Source of the DNA: Colwellia sp. D2M02 | Lineage (GTDB): Bacteria; Pseudomonadota; Gammaproteobacteria; Enterobacterales; Alteromonadaceae | Assembly (NCBI RefSeq): GCF_018860755.1 | Contig: NZ_JAHKPW010000032.1 | Location: 53,660-117,659, forward strand | Reading direction: 5' to 3' | DNA: 64,000 bases | Shown: positions 29,987 to 38,951 of the stretch, piece after piece | Numbering within the stretch: the stretch's first letter is position 1 | How the letters are laid out: every line of letters starts with the position of its first letter | Program-made: the position numbers and the translations under genes | Notes under the pieces: model-generated | What the model saw: only the letters and a program-made list of their open reading frames with translations | The model's database searches: none | Told to the model about the DNA's origin: nothing

Positions 29987-30006
29987 TTAACCCGAGTTCG
30001 GGTTAA
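29987..30006. repeat. Palindromic intergenic element, copy 1
   Basis: TTAACCCGA, a GT loop and TCGGGTTAA form a tight hairpin 25 bases beyond the stop of the last gene of the chemosensory operon, without a U-tract. Read on the minus strand, this and its flank (AACCCGAACTCGGGTTAAGAGAT) resemble a sequence just after yceF at 63963-63985, suggesting a dispersed repeat. Confidence 0.5.
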
Positions 30007-30031
30007 TAAGTATTCGTTTAACTTAACCTTC

Positions 30032-31405
30032 TCATATTAAACTCTTTTTAATACTTGTCATAACCTTTGTAAATTCTAATGATAATTCATGGAGTAAAGT
30101 AGCTAATATATCATCATTATTATTGTTATCGACTGCTGAGTCTAACGCTTTTGCTTTCTCAAATAGCACCATTGCTCCTACCGAACTCGATACACCTTTG
30201 AGCGTATGAGCAAGTAGCTTTTGCGTATTCTTGTCTTGGTTATCAATAGCACTTTGTAACTTATTCACGTCATCTACATGATCTTGATAAAACATTACCA
30301 GTATTTCTTTAAATAGTGCTTCATCTTCGAGCACATTACTTAATCCAACCTGGCTATCTACTCCATCGATGGTGATAGATTCTTGTGACATAATTTCGCC
30401 TTCTTCATGAGAGTCTAAGTGATGTTGAGCTAACTCTATCGTGTGGCTTGCATTGATGTTCACCTCACCTTCATCGCTATTCAGTTTATTAATCACCTTT
30501 TCATCAAGCTCAGTGAAGTCTATAACTTGGTTTCTGCCACTCTCTTTTGCAGAGTATAAGGCATCGTCAGCTTGTTTTAATAGCGCATCAATTGATAAAA
30601 TTTTCCCTTGCGCAGCCGTTATGCCTATACTCACGGTAATATTAATTGTTATATCATCAGCAATTATTGTAAGTTTTTCTACAGCTTTGCGTAATCGTTC
30701 ACACACAAGATGTGCTTTCTCTGTTGTTATATTTGTTAAACAAACAGCAAACTCTTCTCCACCAATACGCCCTAAAATATCATAGTCACGAAAGTGCTTT
30801 GTTAAACACTCCACAAAGCTCACTAAGACTTTATCACCCACATCATGCCCATAGTTATCATTAACCCGCTTAAAGTGATCAATATCTAACATAACTATCA
30901 CTAAAGGCTGTGTAGCTCGGTCGGTAGCACTCAGTGCATTTGTACTTAACTCAAAGAAACTCCCTCGATTATGAATACCTGTCAAAAAGTCTGTTTTAGC
31001 TAAATACTCAAGTTGTTCTGTTTTTTCTTTTAGTTTGATAGCTGTTCTTATGCGTGCTAACAGTATTTTAGTGACATAAGGCTTTACAACATAATCAGCA
31101 GCGCCTAATTCTAATGCTGCAACAACCTCATCTTCATCGTTTGATGCTGATAGCATAATGATAGAAAGGTTTATATATTTATCTTGTTGCTTAATTTTTT
31201 TAAGTGTTTCTAAACCAGATAAACCTGGCATATACATATCCAATAGAACTAAATCAACTTCCTCACTTTCTAACATATCGATAGCCGCTTGACCGTTATC
31301 ACAAGCAATAACTTGATAACCGGCAGCAGCTAAATCAAACTCTAAAATAAGTTGAGTATCTTTAGCATCATCGACAACGAGAATAGTGTGCTCAATATTA
31401 CTCAC
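30032..31405 (-). CDS. Response regulator with GGDEF (diguanylate cyclase) and HPt domains
   Basis: A 457-residue cytoplasmic protein with an unusual domain order. An N-terminal receiver (about 5-122; acidic pocket VVDD, phospho-acceptor Asp56 in LLDMYMPG, Lys in VVKPY), a GGDEF domain (about 140-305; active-site RIGGEEF and an RDYD inhibitory c-di-GMP site five residues before it), and a C-terminal HPt domain (about 350-455; His in AHTLKGVSSSVGA). It should make c-di-GMP under phosphorylation control and may relay phosphate through HPt. GTG at 31405 is chosen because AGGA lies eight bases upstream; an ATG seven codons earlier has no such site. Last gene of the chemosensory operon. Confidence 0.92.
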   Translation of the reverse strand: MSNIEHTILVVDDAKDTQLILEFDLAAAGYQVIACDNGQAAIDMLESEEVDLVLLDMYMPGLSGLETLKKIKQQDKYINLSIIMLSASNDEDEVVAALELGAADYVVKPYVTKILLARIRTAIKLKEKTEQLEYLAKTDFLTGIHNRGSFFELSTNALSATDRATQPLVIVMLDIDHFKRVNDNYGHDVGDKVLVSFVECLTKHFRDYDILGRIGGEEFAVCLTNITTEKAHLVCERLRKAVEKLTIIADDITINITVSIGITAAQGKILSIDALLKQADDALYSAKESGRNQVIDFTELDEKVINKLNSDEGEVNINASHTIELAQHHLDSHEEGEIMSQESITIDGVDSQVGLSNVLEDEALFKEILVMFYQDHVDDVNKLQSAIDNQDKNTQKLLAHTLKGVSSSVGAMVLFEKAKALDSAVDNNNNDDILATLLHELSLEFTKVMTSIKKSLI

Positions 31406-31573
31406 GCTAACTTTCCTATTTATCATATTTTATAATTAAAGGTACCATATAAATGGCGTTCTACGAGTAAAAAAATCAGTCTTTATTATAAAATAGATGG
31501 ACTTTTTTAGCATATAAGTTAATGAACAATATCAATTTGTACAAAGACGTTCATCTGAGCAGTACTCAAGTAA

Positions 31574-32734
31574 TCAAAATAATTCATCTTCATCATCTAT
31601 TTCACTGTCACAAGCCGTTGCCGTTTGTTCAACATTTAATTGCTGTAATTGATCTACACTCACTAATGCTTGGTCAAGTAATGCTGAGACCTCTAAAAAA
31701 TTCATATCATCTTGGCTATGCTTTTTTAAAGCGCCGTGCACTAAGTCTGTTAAATAGTCTTCTTGAACTTGTGTCATATCTAAAATATGAAAACTTGTTC
31801 CCATTCTTTGAACAATATCGTTCATAACCTCTTGTTGATGGTGTTTAGAAACCCCAACCATTTTTTTAGTTGATTTCACCGCTTGTTTAATTTGCTCTTG
31901 TACTTCAATAAGCGAGTTTTTATAAGTAATAAAGGCCATTCTTGCACCAATACACTCAATAACTGATGCCAACGCATCAATATAAATATCAGTATCAACA
32001 GTCCCCTCCTCTAAGTTTAAAATTAACAGCGACACCAACTGGTGGTTGAAGATAGTACGGGAGCCAAATTGGTATAATCGTGGCTTGACCTTTAAAAGCT
32101 TCATAACATCTATTTCAACCGGGGAACACAGTGCTTTTTGAGCACTATAAAAGCTAGGTTTTTCGTTTAAAGGGTAAAACGCTATACAGCCATGTAACCC
32201 CATATTATGAAAATACGTAAAAACTTCATCGCGAATCTGCTCTAAGGTAAAGCAATGATTCAACTTAGAGGTTAACTGCATACAGCTGCCGTATTTAGAG
32301 GCTTGGGCCATTGAAATATGGATAATACTATCTTTTGATTTTATTTCGTCTTCAAAATGATGAATTTTATCTTGATAATTGACTAGTTTTTCTAATTTCG
32401 AGTGCAATGCTAACAATGAAAAAGGCTGCGATAAAAAATCATCCGCACCGCATTCTAAACCTTTTAATATAACCTCTTCTGAAGCACTGTTTGAATATAA
32501 AACAAATGACATTAAGAGCATTCCATTTATTTTCGTTCTTGCAATCCAATCGGAGCCATGTTGCCCTCCAACATTTTCATTAACAACTGCCACATCAAAT
32601 TGAATGTTTTCTTTTAATAAATCATCCGCAACGTCAAGACTATTGGCATACTTCACATCGAAACTACTCGATAACCGTTGCGTTAACGTCCTTAAGTACT
32701 CGATATCATCATCAATAATTAATACACTGTGCAT
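31574..32734 (-). CDS. Degenerate-receiver protein with GAF-like domain
   Basis: A 386-residue protein. Residues 1-120 form a receiver fold with the acidic pocket (LIIDDD), but the phospho-acceptor Asp is Asn52 (DVAVVNENVGG) and the conserved Lys is Gln103 (FLSQPF), so normal phosphorylation is unlikely. A helical linker follows, then about 150-300 looks like a GAF fold (MAQASKYGSCMQLTSKLNHCFTLEQI, ending in a long helix), then a coiled C-terminus and an acidic tail ending DDEDELF. AAGGATA precedes the ATG. I do not recognise a named family beyond receiver. It probably acts as a protein-interaction or ligand-sensing adaptor in the operon; this is inference. Confidence 0.75.
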   Translation of the reverse strand: MHSVLIIDDDIEYLRTLTQRLSSSFDVKYANSLDVADDLLKENIQFDVAVVNENVGGQHGSDWIARTKINGMLLMSFVLYSNSASEEVILKGLECGADDFLSQPFSLLALHSKLEKLVNYQDKIHHFEDEIKSKDSIIHISMAQASKYGSCMQLTSKLNHCFTLEQIRDEVFTYFHNMGLHGCIAFYPLNEKPSFYSAQKALCSPVEIDVMKLLKVKPRLYQFGSRTIFNHQLVSLLILNLEEGTVDTDIYIDALASVIECIGARMAFITYKNSLIEVQEQIKQAVKSTKKMVGVSKHHQQEVMNDIVQRMGTSFHILDMTQVQEDYLTDLVHGALKKHSQDDMNFLEVSALLDQALVSVDQLQQLNVEQTATACDSEIDDEDELF

Positions 32735-32796
32735 AGTTATATCCTTATCACTTAATTCCTGTAATTGAGTATAGAACTCTTAAAATAAATCATTGT

Positions 32797-34557
32797 TTAA
32801 TCTAATACTTGTTTATTACGCCAAATATAACTTGCTATCACTAAGGTGCCATCTTCTTGATACTCTAAAGTGTCACAAAGCTGATCAACGATATTTATTC
32901 CTCGCCCACTTAAGCTCATGCCTGTATTTAATAGTTGGCTATTGGTTTTAATCACCTTTAAAACATTAAAACCCACCCCACTATCTTTAATTTTAATGAG
33001 CATTTTTCCCCCTTGAAATAACGGGTAATATTGCAAACTGATTCTTACAAAGTCTTCATGCGCGTTACCTTGCTTATTCTCTTGTAATAAATTTAACCGT
33101 TGTGTACGCTCATTAAAATAAGAACTAAACCCTTCGGGAGAGTTTTTTAATGCTGAGTCTAACTTTAATACACCATGATCCAATGCATTAACGAATAGTT
33201 CTGTCAAAATGGTGTATAAACTTTGCCAATGTTCACCAGCCCCCTCTAGATCATTAATCTGATTCATCACAAGTGGGATCGGGTTAGTATTTTTGAGTAG
33301 CTTACCTGTAAGGTGTAAATGATAAGACCATGCTAATGGTATCGATAAGCTATTATCGAGTTCACTCAATTCGTCAGATAAATTTGATGATATAACCGTA
33401 ATATCGTTATTATTTACCCAACTACAACAAGGAATATCGACAAGTGATATATCATCTTCTTGTTCTGTATTCTTACAAAAATCAGCTAATTTTTTTTGTA
33501 TGTTTTTTGCTATATCGCCTTCTATAACCCCCTCTTTTACAGCCGTTTCAAAACGCTGTGAGCCAAAATATTCCCCTTCTTGGTTACGTGCTTCAATAAT
33601 GCCATCTGTTAGAAAAACAAGTCGATCATGTGGGTGAATATTAATAATATCCAGCTGAACATCTGACAATATTTCGGGTAATATTCCTAACGGGGGGTGT
33701 TTAGAGCTAAATTGATGCTTAATATCAGCTTGTTCATTAAACAAGTATGCATCAGGAAGGCCTGCATTGAGTACATAGGCTGATTTCTCATGCTCTGAGA
33801 TACACGCAAAACCTGCAGCAAAAAAAAGGTCGCCAGGCAATAAGGTATATAACTGGCTATTGATTTGCATAATAATATCTGAAATTGAAAATCCTTTTTT
33901 AGTCATCACTCTAAAGGTTTCTGTGATTGGAATTGCGCCGATAGATGAACGTAAACCATGTCCGGTAAAGTCACCTAGTAATACATGAATATTGCCATTA
34001 GGACATAAAGCACTTAATTGTATGTCACCACTAAATAGTGCTGCGGGCTTTTTGATAATTCCTATTCTATCGAGACCATAATTTCTAGATTCAATGACTT
34101 CTGACATCATTTTTTCTGCGAGTTCAGCATCATTTTTTTGTTCATGCTGTAAACTTTTTACTTGTTCAACTAAGTCACTAATACGTTGCAGCGCCTTTAT
34201 TTTGGCTTTAAATACTGCCGACGAAAAGGGTCGAACTAAAATACTATCACCACCTGCCTCAACACAATTAATAAAGCTTTCATCACTACCCATACTAGTA
34301 ATAAACATTAAAGGAGCCAAATTACCGACCCCCGACATTGCTTTTATGCGCCGAGTTGCTTCATAACCATTCATTATTGGCATATTAACATCCATTAACA
34401 CCAAATCAGGTTGATGCGTGATAAACATCTCTACACCTGTTGCACCATCATTTGCAACAATAACACGATAGTTATCTTCTTCTAGTAAAGCTGATAACAC
34501 TTTACACTGGACTTTTGAATCATCAACAATTAACACAAGGTTTTTACTGCTTGGCAT
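32797..34557 (-). CDS. Partner-switching regulator: receiver, PP2C (SpoIIE) phosphatase and HATPase kinase
   Basis: A 586-residue three-domain protein. Receiver (about 5-125; Asp56 in LMDVNMP; the usual KPF is RPF), coiled linker, SpoIIE/RsbU-type PP2C phosphatase (about 185-390; SGDIQL, LLGDFTGHGLRSSIGA, FLTDGIIEARN, EDDISLVDI), and a C-terminal anti-sigma-type HATPase (about 415-580; ILTELFVNALDHGV, KDSGVGF, SGRGINIVDQL). The architecture is that of P. aeruginosa HsbR and Shewanella CrsR, which phosphorylate and dephosphorylate a STAS partner to control a sigma or anti-sigma factor. The STAS gene is directly upstream. ATG at 34557 is preferred over a GTG two codons earlier because of GAGG spacing. 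Confidence 0.92.
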   Translation of the reverse strand: MPSSKNLVLIVDDSKVQCKVLSALLEEDNYRVIVANDGATGVEMFITHQPDLVLMDVNMPIMNGYEATRRIKAMSGVGNLAPLMFITSMGSDESFINCVEAGGDSILVRPFSSAVFKAKIKALQRISDLVEQVKSLQHEQKNDAELAEKMMSEVIESRNYGLDRIGIIKKPAALFSGDIQLSALCPNGNIHVLLGDFTGHGLRSSIGAIPITETFRVMTKKGFSISDIIMQINSQLYTLLPGDLFFAAGFACISEHEKSAYVLNAGLPDAYLFNEQADIKHQFSSKHPPLGILPEILSDVQLDIINIHPHDRLVFLTDGIIEARNQEGEYFGSQRFETAVKEGVIEGDIAKNIQKKLADFCKNTEQEDDISLVDIPCCSWVNNNDITVISSNLSDELSELDNSLSIPLAWSYHLHLTGKLLKNTNPIPLVMNQINDLEGAGEHWQSLYTILTELFVNALDHGVLKLDSALKNSPEGFSSYFNERTQRLNLLQENKQGNAHEDFVRISLQYYPLFQGGKMLIKIKDSGVGFNVLKVIKTNSQLLNTGMSLSGRGINIVDQLCDTLEYQEDGTLVIASYIWRNKQVLD

Positions 34558-34594
34558 AAACACTTTCCTCTATATTTTCGTGTTTTATATACTG

Positions 34595-34900
34595 CTATGT
34601 GATTGTCATTAGTCGATGAAACTGTGCTATTTCTAAAATTTTATTAACCGTATCATTAGGCTTATCAATAATTAGTGTACCTGTATGTAATTGCACATGA
34701 TCTTTTAATAGCAAGATCATGCCAAGTGCCGAACTATCCATATAATCTGTTTTACTTAAATCTAATATATAGGTTAAGTCTGGTGTAACATTATCGTGAT
34801 ATGCCGCCCTAAATTGTTGATGTAACGAAAAATCAAAACGTTCTTCGATTGAAATTGTTAGCTGCTTGCCATCTTCTGAGATTTTACTATAAACTGTCAT
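34595..34900 (-). CDS. STAS-domain anti-sigma factor antagonist (HsbA/CrsA-like)
   Basis: A 101-residue single STAS domain with the phosphorylation loop TDYMDSSALGMILLL; Ser56 or Ser57 is the expected switch residue. AAGGA precedes the ATG. In partner switching the unphosphorylated STAS protein binds an anti-sigma factor, and here the adjacent REC-PP2C-HATPase protein carries both the kinase and the phosphatase. P. aeruginosa HsbA also binds a diguanylate cyclase, and a GGDEF protein is encoded two genes downstream. Target in this organism unknown. Confidence 0.9.
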   Translation of the reverse strand: MTVYSKISEDGKQLTISIEERFDFSLHQQFRAAYHDNVTPDLTYILDLSKTDYMDSSALGMILLLKDHVQLHTGTLIIDKPNDTVNKILEIAQFHRLMTIT

Positions 34901-34922
34901 ATATATTCCTTATTACATGCTT

Positions 34923-36110
34923 TTAAAAAAGATCAACGTCCCCTTCATCCATACATAACTGCTTTACGCTACGACTATCTTCTGCCTCTTTTGTCTCCTG
35001 ATACACTTGCTGACATTTTTCTTTTAGCTTCATTAATTGCAATTGAATATCGTTATTAGAATCACGATTAAACCCCTCAAGTACATCACTAATAGAATGA
35101 ATGCTTGATACATTCATTTGTAATGATTCTAATGACTGGCGTGTTAAGTCTTCAAATTGTAAAGAACGAATACCTAAACCAACGGCCTCGACAATTTGAG
35201 GTGAAATAGCACTAAGCTCATCAACTCGCTCATTTGTTTTTTTATTAGCGGTTTCAACATGTTCCATCATGACACTCATTTTATCTTTTGCTTCAAGCGT
35301 GGGTGTCATATCTGCAGATGCCATTACTTCAACAGACATTCGCAGTTTTTCGATAATATCTTTAGCTTCATTAATTTTATTTCGAATATCCTCATTAAGC
35401 TCTGTAGAGCCAACGGACAATGCACGTACCTCATTTGCTACCACAGCAAAACCGCGTCCTGCATCACCAGCCCGTGCTGCTTCTATGGCTGCATTTAAGG
35501 CTAAAAGATTTGTTTGACTTGCTATACCCTCGACTTGGGCTAACAATTGAAAGATACCGTCGAATTGTTGAATCATATCATCAGTATAATTCATCGTTTT
35601 AAGGCTTTGCTTACTCGTATTAATAATAGTATTTACGAAATCTTCTAGCGTATTATTTGAATCAGAAGCAAATTTTTCTAAATTAATACCATTATCGTTA
35701 TCTTTATTCGTTGAGTAGGATAACAACACCTTAATCATCTGTTGTTGTTCTTCGTTTAGCGTTTGTAACGATTTAAAGCTATTAGAAATCCCTACCACTG
35801 CATCATTAACAAGGGTATTCGTTCTTAAGAGTTCATTTTCAATAATGTTAACTTCTTGATGGAGAAACTGCTGTAACTCAAAAATAACATTATGAATAAG
35901 TTTACTTTCTACCGCTGAGTGTTTTGACTCATTTGAGGGGCTAGTTAATGCAATGGCAGTATATTCTTTGTAAGTTAAAAAAATAAGTAACGATAGAAGT
36001 GCGAACAAAAGTAAATAAAAAAAACTAGCGCTACTTAAAAAGACATGGTTAGCTAATATCATGGCTGAAATAGAAATCGCGATAGGTAACAGTAACTTGT
36101 TTTCTCTCAT
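34923..36110 (-). CDS. Membrane methyl-accepting chemotaxis protein without a large sensor domain
   Basis: A 395-residue receptor-like protein with two closely spaced N-terminal transmembrane helices (about 6-24 and 28-46) and almost no periplasmic loop. The cytoplasmic signalling hairpin is clear: [38 protein letters not shown] at about 210-250. There is no HAMP or typical ligand domain, so it may sense a membrane or internal signal. Its C-terminus is the acidic MDEGDVDLF, not a CheR-tethering pentapeptide. The ATG overlaps the cheB stop by four bases (ATGA), so it is coupled to cheB. Confidence 0.9.
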   Translation of the reverse strand: MRENKLLLPIAISISAMILANHVFLSSASFFYLLLFALLSLLIFLTYKEYTAIALTSPSNESKHSAVESKLIHNVIFELQQFLHQEVNIIENELLRTNTLVNDAVVGISNSFKSLQTLNEEQQQMIKVLLSYSTNKDNDNGINLEKFASDSNNTLEDFVNTIINTSKQSLKTMNYTDDMIQQFDGIFQLLAQVEGIASQTNLLALNAAIEAARAGDAGRGFAVVANEVRALSVGSTELNEDIRNKINEAKDIIEKLRMSVEVMASADMTPTLEAKDKMSVMMEHVETANKKTNERVDELSAISPQIVEAVGLGIRSLQFEDLTRQSLESLQMNVSSIHSISDVLEGFNRDSNNDIQLQLMKLKEKCQQVYQETKEAEDSRSVKQLCMDEGDVDLF

Positions 36111-37276
36111 ACCTCTTTCTCCATTATATATTTGGCTAATGTCTGTTGCATAGCTAACTGACTCAAGCTTGCATAGCTGAGAATTTCGTGGGCTATGTTT
36201 AATAAGGGAGCCTGCTGACTATGCGCTGATATTGCATAAGCTTTGCCTGGCATCCCCCAAATTAAACTACTTGCCTTATCTTGTATTATGGTACGGGCAC
36301 CCAATTTTTTTAAATGCAGCATTCCTTGAGCGCCATCTTGCCCCATCCCCGTTAAAAGAATAGCCTGAGTATTTTTAGCATTCCTTTCAAGAGAGTTAAA
36401 TAAAACATCCACAGCAGGTTTATGCCTATTCACCTCTGGGGTGTCTGTTAAGGTACAAAATAATGCATCACCTTTAGTGACTATTTCTAAGTGCCTATCA
36501 CCTGGGGCAATATACACATGCCCCTGTTTAATTTTTTGCCCATGCATTGCCTCATGTACTTCAACTTGGCAACAGCGATTAAGACGTTCAGCAAAACGTA
36601 AACTGAATGTTTTAGGGATATGAAGGGCAATAACAACCGCAGGGGCGTTTTTAGGTAACGTTATAAGTATTTTCTTTATCGCATCGGTCCCTCCCGTAGA
36701 GGCGCCAATAGCAACAATATGTTTTGACTCTTTGACACCTGAAAAAGGTAAAATAGGAGATGACATACTTTGCTCTTGAAAGTTGCCAGTTGAAGAGCTC
36801 TCACGATGAATATCACTACTTTGCATATCTGCGCTATTATGGATAGCATCAGATAGTTTGAAATTTTTTTGATCAATTTGCGCCGCTTGGATTATCTTAT
36901 TAATCAATACTTCGCCAAAGCTTGACCGGGTTGCTATCAATTCTTCAACACTAGGCTTTGCAATAAAATCTATTGCCCCTAACTCAAGAGCTTGTAAGGT
37001 TATATCGGCTCCTTTAGTTGTTAATGTTGATAACATTATCACCGGCATAGGTCGTAAACGCATCAAGTTAGTCAAGAAGGTGATCCCATCCATTTTGGGC
37101 ATTTCTACATCTAGGGTTAATACATCTGGATTAAGCTTCTTAATAAGATCTCTAGCCACAAAAGGGTTTTCAGCCTCGCCAACGACTTTTATTTGCGAAC
37201 AATCAGCTAATGAAGCTTTTATAATTTGTCTAATAACTGATGAATCATCGATAATTAACACTTTTATCATTTCCAT
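36107..37276 (-). CDS. cheB: Chemotaxis protein-glutamate methylesterase/deamidase CheB
   Basis: Removes methyl groups from receptors when phosphorylated by CheA. N-terminal receiver (about 1-115; [13 protein letters not shown], acceptor Asp in [12 protein letters not shown], Lys in IAKPS), a linker of about 85 residues, and the C-terminal esterase (about 200-385) with the catalytic Ser in [15 protein letters not shown], the His in [17 protein letters not shown] and Asp in [14 protein letters not shown] place the start at the ATG of MEMIKVLII (37276), nine bases after GGAG; an ATG directly after the cheD stop would add seven residues. Confidence 0.95.
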   Translation of the reverse strand: MEMIKVLIIDDSSVIRQIIKASLADCSQIKVVGEAENPFVARDLIKKLNPDVLTLDVEMPKMDGITFLTNLMRLRPMPVIMLSTLTTKGADITLQALELGAIDFIAKPSVEELIATRSSFGEVLINKIIQAAQIDQKNFKLSDAIHNSADMQSSDIHRESSSTGNFQEQSMSSPILPFSGVKESKHIVAIGASTGGTDAIKKILITLPKNAPAVVIALHIPKTFSLRFAERLNRCCQVEVHEAMHGQKIKQGHVYIAPGDRHLEIVTKGDALFCTLTDTPEVNRHKPAVDVLFNSLERNAKNTQAILLTGMGQDGAQGMLHLKKLGARTIIQDKASSLIWGMPGKAYAISAHSQQAPLLNIAHEILSYASLSQLAMQQTLAKYIMEKEV

Positions 37277-37297
37277 ATGACCATTCTCCAGCTTCAT

Positions 37298-37957
37298 TTA
37301 AAATAACTCAACATCACCACTAACATCATCATGGTCAATTTGACTGCTATAATCGTTTTCACGCTGAATAATAGTATCGTTGTGCAGCGTATTCAGTCTC
37401 TTTACAAAAGCCCGCCCACTATAAGGTTCAAATACCACTTTACGAGGGTAAATATCACCTACATCAACCCCGTCAATATCTATGCCTTCTTGTTCAAGGT
37501 ATTCATAAGCAAAGTTAATATTTTTTTGACCCACGTCTGATAATTGGTTGATGACTCTAGCGCCACCAAAAATCTTAGCTCTAAGGTTAACTTTTCTACC
37601 GCCAGCTTTTAAAATCGTATTAATTAAATGCTCCATTGCAAAATTACCATAACGGGTGGCATCAGCGTTTTTATCTCTCTGCCCCCAGTTTACTTCATGC
37701 GCTTGTTTACTTGTTAACGGCAACATAAAGTGGTTCATTCCACCAATATGCGCTCTATCATCCCATATACAGGCAGAAATGCATGAGCCTAACGTTGTTG
37801 CTATAGCGACATTGTCAGAGGTCATATAAAATTCTCCTGGCAATATTTTAGCGACCACCCGAGATCTTTCTTTATCCCAGTAATGATTTATTTGGGAGAA
37901 CTCAGGTAAACACTGCGCTATGCATTGGCTAACTTCGGGGTAATCACAACGCCGCAT
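37298..37957 (-). CDS. cheD: Chemoreceptor glutamine deamidase CheD
   Basis: Deamidates or demethylates specific receptor residues and adjusts receptor signalling. The 219-residue protein has the family core ATTLGSCISACIWDDRAHIGGMNHFMLP with catalytic Cys and His, GNFAMEHLINTILKAGG, KIFGGARV and YPRKVVFEPYSGRAFVKRL. It has an N-terminal extension of about 35 residues and a C-terminal acidic tail ending SGDVELF, similar to the tails of two other proteins of this operon. AAGGAGG six bases before the ATG is the strongest ribosome binding site in the operon. Confidence 0.95.
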   Translation of the reverse strand: MRRCDYPEVSQCIAQCLPEFSQINHYWDKERSRVVAKILPGEFYMTSDNVAIATTLGSCISACIWDDRAHIGGMNHFMLPLTSKQAHEVNWGQRDKNADATRYGNFAMEHLINTILKAGGRKVNLRAKIFGGARVINQLSDVGQKNINFAYEYLEQEGIDIDGVDVGDIYPRKVVFEPYSGRAFVKRLNTLHNDTIIQRENDYSSQIDHDDVSGDVELF

Positions 37958-37989
37958 TTATGCCTCCTTAATTTAACCATGAGTAAAAC

Positions 37990-38874
37990 TCACAGTGACT
38001 TTCTAAAAATAGTTCTACCGACATTCTCAAAATATTGTTGATAGTTTCCTAGGTTTTCACTGTGCCCTAAAAAGAAAACGCCTCCTGGTGCTAACATTTC
38101 GTAATAACGAGAAAAGAGTTCTAGCTGTGTTTTTTTGTCAAAATAAATAATGACATTTCGACAAAATATAGCATCAAACGGCCCCTTCATTGGCCAGTCA
38201 TCCAATAAATTAAGCTGTTTAAAGGTTATTAAGTTCTTTAAGCTTTCATGCACTTTTACACTGTTTTTACTCTGACCGCAGCCCTGATAAAAATACTTTT
38301 TTTTCAGGTTTTCATCGATATCTTCTATACGCTTAATGTCATATATTCCCTGCTTTCCTGTAGCTACGACATTACTATCAATATCTGTTGCAAGTATCTT
38401 TACATCCCATTGTGATAGTTGAGGTTTCATTGCCTCCATTAATGTCATGGCGATACTGTAAGGCTCCTCACCCGTAGAGCTCGCTGATGACCATATTCTT
38501 AAGCGTTTTTTCCCATTCGCTTGTGCAACTTTATTACTAAGCCACAAGGGTAGCTCGTGTTCAGTAATAAAATCAAAATGATGCTTTTCTCGAAAAAAAC
38601 TCGTTAAATTTGTCGTTATCGCATTAATAAAGTAGTCTTTCTCTTGAGCTGGGCTATCTTTTAAGCGTTGACAGTAATCGGTGAAGCTATTTATTTTTCT
38701 CTCTCTAATAATACGAGTAAGGCGACGATACAGCATTTCTCGTTTACTCTCGTTGAGTACAATACCTGTTGATTGATAAACAAACTGACAAATAAACGCA
38801 AAATCTTTGTCTGATAATTGGCACGCCATATTGCGGTTAACATTACTTGTATTATCAGTTTGTCGATCGCTCAT
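37990..38874 (-). CDS. cheR: Chemotaxis protein methyltransferase CheR
   Basis: Methylates receptor glutamates using SAM. The 294-residue protein has the CheR N-terminal helical domain (LSDKDFAFICQFVYQSTGIVL, REMLYRRLTRIIRERK), NLTSFFREKHHFDFI, the SAM-binding RIWSSASSTGEEPYSIAMTLME, KILATDIDSNVVA, and FDAIFCRNVIIYFDKKTQ. The protein should dock on the EWEEF tether at the end of the globin-PAS receptor encoded next to it. Order cheR-cheD-cheB matches the P. aeruginosa Che2 cluster. Confidence 0.95.
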   Translation of the reverse strand: MSDRQTDNTSNVNRNMACQLSDKDFAFICQFVYQSTGIVLNESKREMLYRRLTRIIRERKINSFTDYCQRLKDSPAQEKDYFINAITTNLTSFFREKHHFDFITEHELPLWLSNKVAQANGKKRLRIWSSASSTGEEPYSIAMTLMEAMKPQLSQWDVKILATDIDSNVVATGKQGIYDIKRIEDIDENLKKKYFYQGCGQSKNSVKVHESLKNLITFKQLNLLDDWPMKGPFDAIFCRNVIIYFDKKTQLELFSRYYEMLAPGGVFFLGHSENLGNYQQYFENVGRTIFRKSL

Positions 38875-38951
38875 ACATTGCTCTCAATGTAGTTATAATT
38901 TCGCCTTGCTCGTTGCAAGGCATCTAATTTACTGTTGAGACAAAAGAAATG

